DNA of 64,000 bases from Streptomyces venezuelae ATCC 10712 (GTDB lineage: Bacteria; Actinomycetota; Actinomycetes; Streptomycetales; Streptomycetaceae), in assembly GCF_008639165.1 (NCBI RefSeq), contig NZ_CP029197.1, positions 4,282,001-4,346,000 of the forward strand. Reading direction: 5' to 3'. Shown in pieces: positions 8,629-18,170 of the stretch. Every line of letters begins with the position of its first letter. The first letter of the stretch is position 1. The translations under genes were made by a program, and so were the position numbers. Below the pieces are notes generated by a model. That model did no database searches and was not told where the DNA came from. It worked only from the letters and a program-made list of their open reading frames with translations.

Positions 8629-9678
8629 TCACGTCGGGCGGACGACGCCCAGGATCTCCATCGAGCCGGCGCCCGCGAGCGTCACGTCCCGGCCCGGGCG
8701 GGGCGCGTGCACGATCGCGCCGTTCCCGACGTACATCCCGATGTGGCTCGCGTCCTTGAAGTAGACGATCAGGTCACCCGGCCGCATGTCCTTGATGTCC
8801 ACGTGCGGCAGCAGCCGCCACTGCTCCTGCGAGGTGCGCGGGATGGGCCGGCCCGCCACGCCCCAGGCGCGCTGGGTCAGTCCCGAGCAGTCGTACGAGT
8901 CCGGGCCCTCGGCCCCCCACACGTACGGCCTGCCGATCTGCGCCGTCGCGAACGCGATCGCCTTCTTGGCCTCCGGCGTCGTGTCCGCCTTCAGGCCGGC
9001 GAGGACGCCGGTGCCGAGCCAGGTCGTCTGGGCCCGGTACTGCGCCTGCTCCTCGAGGCGCCGCAGCCGCTCCCGCTCCTCGGCGGCGAGTTCGGACTCC
9101 AGCTTCTTCGCCGCCGCTATCTTGTCGTTGATCTCCTTGCGGGCCTGGGCCTGCTTGACCCGGTTGGCCTCCAGCTTGGTCCAGTTGACGCCCGCGTCGG
9201 CGGCGTAGACGTCCAACTGCTCCTGGGTGCGGTTCATTTCGCCCAGCAGGTCGGTGGTGGCCTTCGCCCCGGCCTTGAGCCGCCCCGCGGCGTCGAGGAA
9301 GAGCTGGGGGTCGCCGGTGAGGACGAGGTGCGCGCCGTCGGGGAGTCCGCCGTTGCGGTACTGGGCGCGGGCGGCGGCGCCGGCCTGGGCCTTGAGGGCC
9401 TCGATCTTCTCGCGGCCCTCCACGATCATACGGGCGACCTTGACGAGCTCGGCGGACTGCTCCTTGGTCTTCTCCTCCGCGAGGTTGTACGCGTCGGTGG
9501 CGACGGCGGCCTGCCGGTACAGGCCGTCGATCTCCTGGCGTACCTCCTCCAGGGTCTTCTTCGGCGGCGGAGGCGGCAGCGGCGCGGCGGCCGCCTGGAG
9601 GGTCAGCGCGGGCGAGGCCAGCACGGTCAGAGCGCAGATCATCGTGATCGCGGCGGTGGCGTGGCGGCGTCGGTTCAC
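8629..9678 (-). CDS. Secreted NlpC/P60 peptidoglycan hydrolase with coiled-coil
   Basis: 349 residues. The N-terminus is a Sec signal peptide (NRRRHATAAITMICALTVLA, then Ala-rich). Residues ~50-210 are a long coiled coil with the LEEVRQEIDGLYRQA pattern found in RipA/CwlO-like enzymes. The NlpC/P60 domain (about 235-349) shows the catalytic Cys in YDCSGL and the His in DASHIGMYVG. It should cut peptidoglycan stem peptides outside the cell. GTG 9678 follows GGGGGAG. No ydaO-type riboswitch could be recognised upstream. Confidence 0.9.
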   Translation of the reverse strand: MNRRRHATAAITMICALTVLASPALTLQAAAAPLPPPPPKKTLEEVRQEIDGLYRQAAVATDAYNLAEEKTKEQSAELVKVARMIVEGREKIEALKAQAGAAARAQYRNGGLPDGAHLVLTGDPQLFLDAAGRLKAGAKATTDLLGEMNRTQEQLDVYAADAGVNWTKLEANRVKQAQARKEINDKIAAAKKLESELAAEERERLRRLEEQAQYRAQTTWLGTGVLAGLKADTTPEAKKAIAFATAQIGRPYVWGAEGPDSYDCSGLTQRAWGVAGRPIPRTSQEQWRLLPHVDIKDMRPGDLIVYFKDASHIGMYVGNGAIVHAPRPGRDVTLAGAGSMEILGVVRPT

Positions 9679-9897
9679 GAGCTCCCCCTCGAGTGGCCAA
9701 ATCTGATTTACCGTCAGTAACTTGCTGTCGACTTCGGTGATGGTGCCATGCGAAACCGGAAAGCAACAGGGGAAACCGGGGCCTGTCGGGCCGAGTCCCC
9801 CCACGGGGGACGTGTGATGCGGCCGTGGCGTTCCCGACGCACGGGAAATTAAGGAGGAGTTGAGGAAACAGAGCGCGGGAGGTGAGAGAAGAGAGCC

Positions 9898-10692
9898 TCA
9901 CCGCCGGGGTGCCAGCGCCTCCCAGCGGACCGTCACCTCGCCCTGGCGCCACCGCCGGGGACCGTCCGTCAGCGGCCACTCCGCCGCCAGGTCGCGCACC
10001 GCGCGGATCCAGCGCTGCCGCGCGCCGAACGAGGCGTACGGGGCGGCCGCCGCCCACGCCCGGTCGAAGTCCCGCAGGAACGCGTGCACCGGCTCGCCCG
10101 GCACGTTGCGGTGGATCAGCGCCTTCGGCAGCCGCTCCGCCAGGTCCGAGGGGCGATCCAGGGAGCCGAGCCGGGTCGCGAAGGTCACCGTCCGCGGCCC
10201 GCTCGCGTCCAGCGCCACCCACACGTGCCGCCGCCCGATCTCGTCGCAGGTCCCTTCCACGAGCAGACCGCCCGGTGCGAGCCGCCCGCACAGCCGCGCC
10301 CAGACGGCCGCGACCTGCTCCTCGTCGTACTGGCGCAGCACGTTCGCCGCCCGGATGAGGGCGACCCGGCCGGGCACCGGCACCTCGAAGCCGCCGTGCA
10401 CGAAGGAGAGGCCCTCGTGCTCGTACGGCTTCGCGGCCTCGACGCGGGCGGGTTCGATCTCGATGCCGTAGAGGCGGGTGCGGGGCTCGGCGGTGCGCAG
10501 CCGGGCGAGCAGCTCGACGGCGGTCCAGGGGGCGGCGCCGTAGCCGAGGTCGACGGCGAGCGGCGGCTCGGGGGAGCGGCGCAGGGCCGGGCCGTGGACG
10601 GCGGCGATCCAGCGGTCCATGCGGCGCAGCCGGTTGGGGTTGGTGGTCCCGCGGGTCGGGTTGCCGACGGGGAGGGTGGTGCGCGGGGCCAT
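9898..10692 (-). CDS. SAM-dependent methyltransferase-like protein next to mshA
   Basis: 264 residues. LAVDLGYGAAPWTAVELL (residues ~45-62) is a SAM-binding loop with GYGAAP in place of the usual GxGxG, and IEIEPARVEAA follows as the ribose-binding strand. The rest does not reveal a substrate. It stands divergent from mshA, a linkage I recall from other Streptomyces genomes. A tandem 15-bp repeat array lies in the divergent spacer. Confidence 0.7.
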   Translation of the reverse strand: MAPRTTLPVGNPTRGTTNPNRLRRMDRWIAAVHGPALRRSPEPPLAVDLGYGAAPWTAVELLARLRTAEPRTRLYGIEIEPARVEAAKPYEHEGLSFVHGGFEVPVPGRVALIRAANVLRQYDEEQVAAVWARLCGRLAPGGLLVEGTCDEIGRRHVWVALDASGPRTVTFATRLGSLDRPSDLAERLPKALIHRNVPGEPVHAFLRDFDRAWAAAAPYASFGARQRWIRAVRDLAAEWPLTDGPRRWRQGEVTVRWEALAPRR

Positions 10693-10843
10693 GCCGAAAG
10701 GTTACGGGGTGGGGTGCGGGGGCGGCGCGCCCCGGTAATGAATTGGCAAAGCGGCACCCGTGGAGGAAATGAAAGGGCCCATTCCGGTGTTGTCCGGGCC
10801 GGAGGGCGCACCACGTCCTCCCGCCGCCATGCCCACGGCGCCG

Positions 10844-10960
10844 AACTGCTCAGCCCAGAAACCGCACACCCGGAAACTGCTCAGCCCAGAACTGCTCAGC
10901 CCAGAACTGCTCAGCCCAGACGTGCTCAGCCAAGACGTGCTCAGCCAAGACGTGTCAGCC
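10844..10960. repeat. Tandem 15-bp repeat array upstream of mshA
   Basis: Unit ACTGCTCAGCCCAGA, about seven to eight copies. Clean copies start at 10844, 10876, 10891 and 10906, with CGTGCTCAGCCAAGA variants at 10921 and 10936. The array ends 36 bases before the mshA start, so it lies in the leader or promoter. There are no spacers, so it is not a CRISPR. Confidence 0.85.
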
Positions 10961-10995
10961 CGGCACGTTCGCCCCCGAGCGGAAGGACCGCCGAC

Positions 10996-12363
10996 GTGAG
11001 CCAGTACGTGTCCCGGTTCGCCGGTACCCGGCACCGGCACCCGGCACCGACCCGGCTCCGGCTCCCCGGCCGGAACCGCACCCCGCGCCGCGTGGCCATG
11101 CTCAGCGTCCACACCTCCCCGCTGCACCAGCCCGGCACGGGCGACGCGGGCGGTATGAACGTCTACATCGTCGAGCTGGCGAAACGACTCGCCGCCATCG
11201 ACATCGAGGTGGAGATCTTCACCCGCGCCACCACGGGCGGCCTCCCCCCGGTGGTCGAGCTCACCCCCGGCGTCCTCGTCCGGCACGTCGACGCCGGTCC
11301 GTACGAGGGTCTGGCCAAGGAGGAGCTGCCGGCCCAGCTCTGCGCCTTCACGCACGGCGTGATGCAGGCCTGGGCGGGCCACCGCCCCGGGCACTACGAC
11401 CTCGTCCACTCCCACTACTGGCTCTCCGGCCACGTCGGCTGGCTTGCCGCCGAGCGCTGGGGCGTGCCGCTCGTGCACGCCATGCACACCATGGCGAAGG
11501 TCAAGAACGCGGCGCTCGCCGAGGGCGACACCCCCGAGCCCGCGGCCCGGGTGATCGGCGAGACGCAGATCGTCGACGCCGCCGACCGGCTGATCGCGAA
11601 CACCGCCGAGGAGGCCGACGAGCTCGCCCGCTTCTACGATGCCGACCCTGGCAAGATCGCGGTGGTCCACCCGGGGGTCAACCTCGACCACTTCCGGCCC
11701 GCCGACGGCCGCGCCGCCGCCCGCGCCCGGCTCGGGCTGCCGCAGGACGCCTTCATCCCGGTCTTCGCCGGGCGCATCCAGCCGCTGAAGGCCCCGGACA
11801 TCCTGCTGCGCGCCGCCGCCGAGCTCCTCGACCGGGACCCCTCGCTGCGCTCGCGCATGATCGTTCCGGTGGTCGGCGGGCCGAGCGGCAGCGGCCTTGC
11901 GAAGCCGGAGGGACTGCAGAAGCTGGCCGCCCGGCTGGGCATCGCGGACATCGTGCGCTTCCACCCGCCGGTGGGCCAGGACCGGCTCGCCGACTGGTTC
12001 CGCGCGGCGAGCGTGCTCGTCATGCCCTCGTACAGCGAGTCCTTCGGCCTCGTCGCGATCGAGGCGCAGGCGGCCGGGACCCCGGTCGTCGCGGCCGCGG
12101 TGGGCGGCCTGCCCGTCGCCGTGCGGGACGATGTGACCGGATTCCTCGTCCAGGGGCACGACCCGGTGGACTACGCCCGGGCGCTCGGCCGGTTCGTGGC
12201 GGATCCGGCGCTGTCGGACCGGATGGGCGCGGCGGCGGCACTGCACGCGGGGTCCTTCGGCTGGGACACGGCGGCCTCGGGCACGGCCGATGTGTACACG
12301 GCCGCCATGCACGACCACCGGCTGCGCGAGAACCGCCGTCGCGTACGCTCCCACCATGTCTGA
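10996..12363 (+). CDS. mshA: D-inositol-3-phosphate glycosyltransferase MshA
   Basis: 455-residue GT-B glycosyltransferase (family GT4) that joins GlcNAc from UDP-GlcNAc to inositol 3-phosphate, the first step of mycothiol synthesis. Visible signatures are MLSVHTSPLHQPGTGDAGGMNVYIVELA (acceptor-site loop, about 36-63), HSHYWLSG, PVFAGRIQPLKAPDILL and the C-terminal SYSESFGLVAIEAQAAGTPVVA (nucleotide-sugar EX7E motif). GTG 10996 is used with a GGAAGGA site. It overlaps the next gene by 8 bases. Confidence 0.93.
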   Translation: MSQYVSRFAGTRHRHPAPTRLRLPGRNRTPRRVAMLSVHTSPLHQPGTGDAGGMNVYIVELAKRLAAIDIEVEIFTRATTGGLPPVVELTPGVLVRHVDAGPYEGLAKEELPAQLCAFTHGVMQAWAGHRPGHYDLVHSHYWLSGHVGWLAAERWGVPLVHAMHTMAKVKNAALAEGDTPEPAARVIGETQIVDAADRLIANTAEEADELARFYDADPGKIAVVHPGVNLDHFRPADGRAAARARLGLPQDAFIPVFAGRIQPLKAPDILLRAAAELLDRDPSLRSRMIVPVVGGPSGSGLAKPEGLQKLAARLGIADIVRFHPPVGQDRLADWFRAASVLVMPSYSESFGLVAIEAQAAGTPVVAAAVGGLPVAVRDDVTGFLVQGHDPVDYARALGRFVADPALSDRMGAAAALHAGSFGWDTAASGTADVYTAAMHDHRLRENRRRVRSHHV

Positions 12364-12856
12364 TCTCGACGACGTCCGGCGGATCATCGAGTCCACGCTC
12401 CAGGACGCGGAACTGGAGTGGGAGTCGCCCGAGCCGGGCTCCTACGTGGTCAAACTGCCGGGCACGCGCAAGCTCCACACGACGCTGTCGCTGCGCGTCG
12501 GCCGCCACTCGCTCTCCCTCAACGCCTTCGTCATCCGCCACCCGGACGAGAACGAGGCGGGCGTCCACCGCTGGCTGCTGGAACGCAACCTCAGGCTGTA
12601 CGGGGTGAGTTACGCGGTCGACGGTCTCGGCGACATCTACCTGGCCGGCAAGCTGCCGCTCTCCTCCGTCGCGCCCGAGGAGCTGGACCGGCTGCTCGGC
12701 TCGGTCCTCGAGGCGGCGGACGGTGACTTCAACACCCTCCTGGAGCTGGGCTTCGCGTCGGCGATCCGGCGGGAGTACGAGTGGCGGGTCTCGCGGGGCG
12801 AGTCGACCCGGAACCTCGACGCGTTCAAGAACCTGACCCAGAAACCCGGTAACTGA
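12356..12856 (+). CDS. YbjN-domain protein
   Basis: 166 residues of the YbjN/bacterial sensory-transduction type I chaperone-like fold: KLHTTLSLRVGRHSLSLNAFVIRHPDENEAGVHRWLLERN. The start overlaps the 3' end of mshA by 8 bases, showing translational coupling, as in other Streptomyces. Role in mycothiol metabolism unproven. Confidence 0.85.
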   Translation: MSDLDDVRRIIESTLQDAELEWESPEPGSYVVKLPGTRKLHTTLSLRVGRHSLSLNAFVIRHPDENEAGVHRWLLERNLRLYGVSYAVDGLGDIYLAGKLPLSSVAPEELDRLLGSVLEAADGDFNTLLELGFASAIRREYEWRVSRGESTRNLDAFKNLTQKPGN

Positions 12857-12916
12857 CCTCTTCCCGCAGGGGCTCTTCCCGCACGGGCTCTTCCCGCACG
12901 GGCTCTTCCCGCAAGG
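12857..12916. repeat. Four tandem 15-bp repeats after ybjN-like gene
   Basis: Unit GCTCTTCCCGCACGG at 12857-12871, 12872-12886, 12887-12901 and 12902-12916 with minor changes. It fills most of the gap before the beta-helix gene. Confidence 0.85.
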
Positions 12917-12986
12917 GACTTCCAATGCCATGCTCACGCCCGACGCAGATCTGAACACCGTTCATATACGTGAAAGGTTCAGGGGC

Positions 12987-14642
12987 ATGGCACTGAGCAG
13001 AAGGCAGTTCGTCGGCGGCGCCGTGGCGGTCGCCGGAGCCACCACCGCGGCACTGGGCACCACCGGCTTCGCTCCCCCCGTCCGCCCCGCGGGGCTCTGG
13101 CGGGAGTTCGCCGCCGCCCCCTACACCCACCCCCAGATCCCCTGCGTGGGCCGGGCGGGCGCCCTGAGCGGCGCCCGCCGCTCCCCGCGCCCCCGCGTCG
13201 TCGCGAACGCCCTCACCCACGGGGCCGCCCCCGACGGCTCCACGGACTCCGCGCCCGCCATCAACCGCGCCCTCGCCGAGGCGGGCGAGCGCGGCGGCGG
13301 CACGGTCCTGCTGCCGCCGGGCACGTACCGCATCGACGACTACCTGCGGATCGGCCACAGCGGCGTCGTCCTGCGCGGCGCCGGCTCCGGCCGCACCAAA
13401 CTGCTCGCCACCCGCAACCTCACCGAACTCATCGGCCCGTACGGCTCCCGCTACGGCGGCGACAAGTCCTCCTGGTCCTGGGCCGGCGGCCTGATCTGGC
13501 TCTCCCCGCAGGCCCGGCACGACTCCCTCGTCACCGCGATACGGGCCCGGGCCTGGCCCTACGAAGGCTGGACCGGCAACACGCGCGACGCGTGGACCAC
13601 TCTGACGACCGTCCGCCCGGCCCGCCGCGGCGACCGCACGATCACGGTCGAGGACCCGGCGCCGCTGCGCCCCGGCCGGCTCGTCGTCCTCCGCCTCGCG
13701 GACGACGCCGACCACACCCTCCTGGAGCACATGGCGGGCGGCGGCCCGGGACCGGAGGCGTACCTCTGGGACGACAAGACGAAGCTGACCAGCTACGTCC
13801 CCTACGAGTGGCCCGTAAGGATCACCGCCGTTCACGGCCGGCGGGTGACCCTCGAACGCCCCCTCCCGCTCGACGCGCGCCCCGAGTGGGACCCCCGGCT
13901 GATCTCCGGGACGGCGGCGCTCACCCACTCCGGAGTGGTGGGCCTGACCCTGGAAGCCGTGGAGACCCCGCAGTCCCCCCACCTCCTCGACAAGGGCTAC
14001 AACGGCGTCACCTTCCAGTGCGCGTACGACTGCTGGGCCGAGGACGTCGTGGTGCGCCACGTCGACAACGGCTTCGGACTCGTCGCCGCCTCCGCCTGCA
14101 CCCTGCGCCGCACCCGGGTCGAGGGACGCGGCTCCCACCACCCGTACTTCTGCCGGGAGGGCGCGCACGACAACCTGATCGAGGACTTCCGCGTCGCGGC
14201 CCGCACGGTCCCCGCCCCGGCCGGCACCCAGCTCCACGGCATCAACGTCGAGGGCCTCTCCAGCCACAACGTCTGGTCGCGCGGGGTGATGGAGATGGGC
14301 ACCTTCGACACCCACCGGGGCATGCCCTTCGCCAACGTACGGACCGAGATCACCGTCGAGAACAACGGCCGCCACGGCGGCGACGCCTCCGCGGGCCCCC
14401 TCTACGGGGCCCGGTTCACCCACTGGAACGTGACGGTGACCAACGGCCGGGCCGGCCTGGTGAAGATCGACACCATCGCCCCGTACAGCGCGACCGTCGG
14501 CATCAGCGACGTCCGCGAGTTCGACCAGATCGACGTCCCGGACTTCACCGGCGAGCTCCACGCGCGCGTGGAGGCGTACGGAACGCCGGAAACCCTCCAC
14601 CCGAAGAACCTCTACGAGGCCCAGCGGGACCTCAGGCGGTAG
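12987..14642 (+). CDS. Tat-exported right-handed beta-helix protein (pectate-lyase fold)
   Basis: 551 residues. The N-terminus SRRQFVGGAVAVAGATTAAL is a twin-arginine signal. The body contains a pectate lyase superfamily entry segment (ALTHGAAPDGSTDSAPAINRALAEAG then GGGTVLLPPGTYRIDDYLRI) and successive short beta-helix turns (VVLRGAGSGRTKLLATRN, CAYDCWAEDVVVRHVDNGFG). It is likely a polysaccharide-active enzyme outside the cell, substrate unknown. ATG 12987 follows AGGGG. Its 3' end overlaps the convergent AraC gene by 11 bases. Confidence 0.8.
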   Translation: MALSRRQFVGGAVAVAGATTAALGTTGFAPPVRPAGLWREFAAAPYTHPQIPCVGRAGALSGARRSPRPRVVANALTHGAAPDGSTDSAPAINRALAEAGERGGGTVLLPPGTYRIDDYLRIGHSGVVLRGAGSGRTKLLATRNLTELIGPYGSRYGGDKSSWSWAGGLIWLSPQARHDSLVTAIRARAWPYEGWTGNTRDAWTTLTTVRPARRGDRTITVEDPAPLRPGRLVVLRLADDADHTLLEHMAGGGPGPEAYLWDDKTKLTSYVPYEWPVRITAVHGRRVTLERPLPLDARPEWDPRLISGTAALTHSGVVGLTLEAVETPQSPHLLDKGYNGVTFQCAYDCWAEDVVVRHVDNGFGLVAASACTLRRTRVEGRGSHHPYFCREGAHDNLIEDFRVAARTVPAPAGTQLHGINVEGLSSHNVWSRGVMEMGTFDTHRGMPFANVRTEITVENNGRHGGDASAGPLYGARFTHWNVTVTNGRAGLVKIDTIAPYSATVGISDVREFDQIDVPDFTGELHARVEAYGTPETLHPKNLYEAQRDLRR

Positions 14643-15609
14643 CCGCGCCCGGGCCGGCCCGGTACTGCCCGGGCGTGGTGCCGAACTCCCGGCGGAAGGC
14701 GTGCGAGAAGGCGTACGGCGTGCTGTACCCGACGCGCCGCGCGACGGCGGCCAACGGCTCCCGACCGTCCCTGAGCAGGGCGGCGCCGCGCGTCAGCCGC
14801 CACCACGTGAGGTACGCCATCGGGGGCCGGCCGACCAGAGCGGTGAAGCGGCGGGCCAGGGTGGGCCGGGAGACCCCCGCCTCGGCCGCCAGCAGCGCGA
14901 CGGACCAGGGCGCGGCCGGGTCGGCGTGCACGGCCCGCAGCGCGGCGGCGGTCACCGGATCGCCCAGCGCGGCGGGCCACGTCCCGGCGCCGCCCCCGTC
15001 CGCGATGGTGCTCGCGGTGGTGGCCCAGGACCGGATCATGTAGACGAGGAGCAGGTCGAGCAGGCTGGGGAGCGCGACCCCCGAGCCGGGAAGCCGCTCG
15101 CCGACCTCGCGGCCCAGCAGCTCGATGGCGGAACGGAGGCCCGGATCGGCGCCCTCGCCCCGGGCCGGCAGCCGGACGAGCGGGGGGAGCTCCGCCAGGA
15201 GCGGATGGGCGTGACGGCGGTCGAGCCGGTACTTCCCGCACAGCATCTCGACGGCGGTGCCGTCCGTGGCGGTGGCCGCATCGGTGGAGACGTGGGGGAA
15301 GCGGCGGCCCGCGGTCCCGTCCATCCAACGTTCGAACGGCACCGCGCGGGCCGGATCCACCGTCGCCCCCGAGGCCGCGGCGGCGAGCACGTGCCCGGTC
15401 CCGTGCGGCAGCAGGACGGCGTCGCCCGCGCCGAGCTCCACCGGCTCGCCGCCGTCGGGCAGCAGGAGACAGCGCCCCTCCAGGACGACGTGGAAACCCG
15501 CGCCCTCGTACGGGGCGAGGCGGGTGCACCAGTCTCCGCCGACCCGCACCCGCTGCGAGGACGGCTGCCCGATCCGTACGGCCGAGATCGCGTCGCTCAC
15601 CACGTCCAT
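14632..15609 (-). CDS. AraC-family regulator with cupin N-terminal domain
   Basis: 325 residues. The N-terminal half is a cupin_6-type sensor (CTRLAPYEGAGFHVVLEGRCLLL with ELGAGDAVLLPHGTGHVL). The C-terminal ~100 residues form the two-HTH AraC domain (LLAAEAGVSRPTLARRFTALVGRPPMAYL; AVARRVGYSTPYAFSHAFRREFG). It is divergent from the MBL-fold gene, which is a likely target. Confidence 0.88.
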   Translation of the reverse strand: MDVVSDAISAVRIGQPSSQRVRVGGDWCTRLAPYEGAGFHVVLEGRCLLLPDGGEPVELGAGDAVLLPHGTGHVLAAAASGATVDPARAVPFERWMDGTAGRRFPHVSTDAATATDGTAVEMLCGKYRLDRRHAHPLLAELPPLVRLPARGEGADPGLRSAIELLGREVGERLPGSGVALPSLLDLLLVYMIRSWATTASTIADGGGAGTWPAALGDPVTAAALRAVHADPAAPWSVALLAAEAGVSRPTLARRFTALVGRPPMAYLTWWRLTRGAALLRDGREPLAAVARRVGYSTPYAFSHAFRREFGTTPGQYRAGPGAATA

Positions 15610-15712
15610 CGCGCCAGCGTAGCCCGCCGAACGGCAGGCGGTGAGACGCTCGCGTATTCAGTGGAGCCGTACGGGCATTGAGAGGCTCACCCGGGCTTCC
15701 TAGGGTCGACAC

Positions 15713-16648
15713 ATGACGCATGAGAGCGCACAGCGCACGGTCCTGGGAGACGTCGAGATCCTCCGGATCGTCGAATGGCAGGGCCCGTTCGCGGCCGCCC
15801 GCGACCTCGTCCCCGCGGCGCCGGCGGAGACCTGGCGGGACAACGAGGACTGGCTGGCGCCGGACCACTGGCAGCCCGAGGACGACCGGGCGGTCATGGC
15901 ACTGCAGACCTGGGTGCTGCGCAGCGGCGGACGGACGATCGTCGTCGACACGGGGGTGGGCGACGGGCGGGAGCGGCCCGGTTCACCGCAGTTCCACCAC
16001 TGGCAGGGGGACTTCCCCGGGCTCCTGGAACGGGCCGGAGTCCGCCCCGAGGACGTCGACGTCGTCGTCAACACCCACCTGCACGCCGACCACGTCGGCT
16101 GGAACACCCGGCCCGCCGACGGTACGTCCGGGGACTGGGTGCCGACCTTCCCGAACGCCGAATATCTCGTACCGGCGGCCGACGACGCCCACTTCGGCCC
16201 GGACAACGCCTACGGCGGAGGACTGCGCCAGGACGACCGGCTCGTCTACGAGGACAGCGTCGCGCCCGTCCACCGCGCGGGACGGACGCTGCTCTGGGAC
16301 GGCGCCCACCGCATCGACGAGCACCTCACCCTGGAGTCCGCGCCCGGCCACACGCCCGGCTCCGCCGTGCTGCGGCTCGCGTCGCGGGGGGAACGGGCGG
16401 TCTTCGTCGGGGACCTCCTGCACAGTCCCGTGCAGATCCTCGACCCGACGCACAACAGCTGCTTCTGCATGGACCCCGCGGCGGCCTCGGCGAGCCGCCG
16501 CCGCATCCTCGAACGGGCGGCCGACGAGCGGGAACTGGTCGTGCCGGCGCACTTCGGCGGCTCGGGCACCGCCGAAGTGCGCAGGGAGGGGAGTGGGTTC
16601 CGCCTGGTGGGGAGGGGCCGTTCGGGACCTTCGCCCGTCAGGCGCTGA
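15713..16648 (+). CDS. MBL-fold metallo-hydrolase
   Basis: 311 residues. The zinc motif HLHADHVGW (HxHxDH, about residue 118) is followed by the later His in SAPGHTPGSAV and Asp in VFVGDLLHSP, giving a complete two-metal site. It resembles quorum-quenching lactonases and related AidB-like hydrolases; the substrate is not determinable. It lies divergent to the cupin-AraC regulator and overlaps the convergent MFS gene by 11 bases. Confidence 0.88.
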   Translation: MTHESAQRTVLGDVEILRIVEWQGPFAAARDLVPAAPAETWRDNEDWLAPDHWQPEDDRAVMALQTWVLRSGGRTIVVDTGVGDGRERPGSPQFHHWQGDFPGLLERAGVRPEDVDVVVNTHLHADHVGWNTRPADGTSGDWVPTFPNAEYLVPAADDAHFGPDNAYGGGLRQDDRLVYEDSVAPVHRAGRTLLWDGAHRIDEHLTLESAPGHTPGSAVLRLASRGERAVFVGDLLHSPVQILDPTHNSCFCMDPAAASASRRRILERAADERELVVPAHFGGSGTAEVRREGSGFRLVGRGRSGPSPVRR

Positions 16649-18044
16649 CGGCGGACTTACCGGCGGCCGGGGCGTCGGTTCCGCCGGGCGCGGCGACGCT
16701 CTCGGCGGCGACGGTCTCGGGGGTCTCGGCGACGGGAGTCTCAGGGATCCCGGCGACGGGAGTCTCAGGGATTCCGGCGGTCTCAGGGGTCCCGTCACCG
16801 CCGACTCGCTCGTCCCCGCCCCCGGCGGTGTCATCGGCCAGGGCCTTCCGCAGCCGGAGGCTGTAGCCGACGGCGGCGAGGCAGCCGATCGCGAAGGTCA
16901 CGGCCCACAGGACGTTCGGACCGGGGCCGCCGACGATGGCGCCGGCGCCGATCGGGGCGACGAAACCGGCGACGGCCCAGGACATGCCCATGACGCCCTG
17001 GTAGCGGCCGCGGGCGTGCTCAGGGGCGAGCCGGGCGGTGGCGGCGGCGTTCGTCGGGACGTGGATCATCTCGCCGATCGTCCAGACGACGACGGTCGCG
17101 GCGAAGGCGACGGGGGAGCCCGCGAGGGCGGTCGCGCCGGTGCCGACGGCGAAGAGGAGCGAGGAGAGGCTCAGCAGGACGACCGGGGAGCGCTTGTCGG
17201 TCAGCTTGTTGACGAGCAGCTGGAAGCCGACGATCACGATGCCGTTGACGGCGATGACGGCGCCGTACGCGGAGGGGGAGAGGCCCTGGTCCGCCATGGT
17301 GAGGGGGAGGCCGATCCAGGGGGCGGTGAAGACGATGCAGACGAAGAGGTTCAGGAGGACGAGGGTGCGGAAGGGCGCGTCGCGCAGCACGGTCAGCATG
17401 CTGACCTTGTCCTCGACGACCGGCTCGCCCCGGGTGTCGAGCTTGGCCTCGGGGCGGGTCTCGGGGAGCCGCAGGAAGACGATGAGGGCGCACAGGGTCG
17501 TGGCGACGGCGTCGACGACGAAGAGCGTGCGGTAGCCGAGGAAGATCGCGGCGCCGCCGCCGATGGAGGCGATGGCGAAGCCGAGGTTGAGGGCCCAGTA
17601 GTTGAGGGCGTAGGCCCGGCGCACGTCGTGGGCGGGGACCATGTCGGCGATGGTGGCGTTGATGGAGGGGCGGACGGCCTGCATGGCGGCGCCCATGAGG
17701 AGGACGACCGTCGCGATGGCCCAGGCGCTGGTGACGACGGCGAGGGCGGCGGCGCAGGCGGCGGCCGCGAGGTGCATGGTGACCATGGTGGGGCGGCGGC
17801 CCCAGCGGTCGGTGAGCGTGCCGCCGAGCGGGGAGCCGGCGATGCCGCCGAGGCCGTGGAGGGCGACGACGAGTCCGGCGAACCAGGCGGAGTGCCCGAG
17901 CTCGACGGTCAGGTAGAGGGAGAGGAAAGTCAGGACGAAGGCCCCGGTCCGGTTGACCAAGGTCGACAGCCAGAGCCACCAGAAGCCCTGCGGAAGGCCG
18001 GAAACGGTCGCGGTGGCTGATCGTCTGAGCGAGTCGATGGACAT
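16638..18044 (-). CDS. MFS transporter (12-TM) with repeated PET-rich tail
   Basis: 468 residues. Hydrophobic segments and the motif GGTLTDRWGRRPTMV (loop 2-3) define an MFS exporter. The C-terminal ~60 residues are hydrophilic and repetitive (IPETPVAGIPETPVAETPET), encoded by near-identical short repeats at ~16,715-16,790. ATG 18044 is preceded by a GGGGGG tract. It is divergent from phosphoglycerate mutase across a palindromic site. Confidence 0.85.
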   Translation of the reverse strand: MSIDSLRRSATATVSGLPQGFWWLWLSTLVNRTGAFVLTFLSLYLTVELGHSAWFAGLVVALHGLGGIAGSPLGGTLTDRWGRRPTMVTMHLAAAACAAALAVVTSAWAIATVVLLMGAAMQAVRPSINATIADMVPAHDVRRAYALNYWALNLGFAIASIGGGAAIFLGYRTLFVVDAVATTLCALIVFLRLPETRPEAKLDTRGEPVVEDKVSMLTVLRDAPFRTLVLLNLFVCIVFTAPWIGLPLTMADQGLSPSAYGAVIAVNGIVIVGFQLLVNKLTDKRSPVVLLSLSSLLFAVGTGATALAGSPVAFAATVVVWTIGEMIHVPTNAAATARLAPEHARGRYQGVMGMSWAVAGFVAPIGAGAIVGGPGPNVLWAVTFAIGCLAAVGYSLRLRKALADDTAGGGDERVGGDGTPETAGIPETPVAGIPETPVAETPETVAAESVAAPGGTDAPAAGKSAVSA

Positions 18045-18123
18045 ATGTGGCCGCCCCCCTGGTGCGTGTAAGTGCCTCATGCGGCTCTCGTAACTTACGC
18101 ATCTCAGGTGCCGGACGCCAGTG

Positions 18124-18144
18124 GATTGACGACGCGCGTCAATC
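18124..18144. promoter_or_regulatory. Palindromic operator-like site between MFS and gpm genes
   Basis: GATTGACG-ACGCG-CGTCAATC, 8-bp perfect arms, 27 bases before the gpm start and about 80 before the MFS start. No regulator gene lies next to it. Confidence 0.5.
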
Positions 18145-18170
18145 GTCAGCGGTCTATTAGGCTCCTACGC

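Noticed and set aside
9679..9860. ydaO (c-di-AMP) riboswitch before the NlpC/P60 gene
   Set aside because: Expected from other Streptomyces wall hydrolases, but I could not find the conserved core.
10844..10960. CRISPR or minisatellite coding repeat
   Set aside because: 15-bp units without spacers in a non-coding leader; simple tandem repeat.
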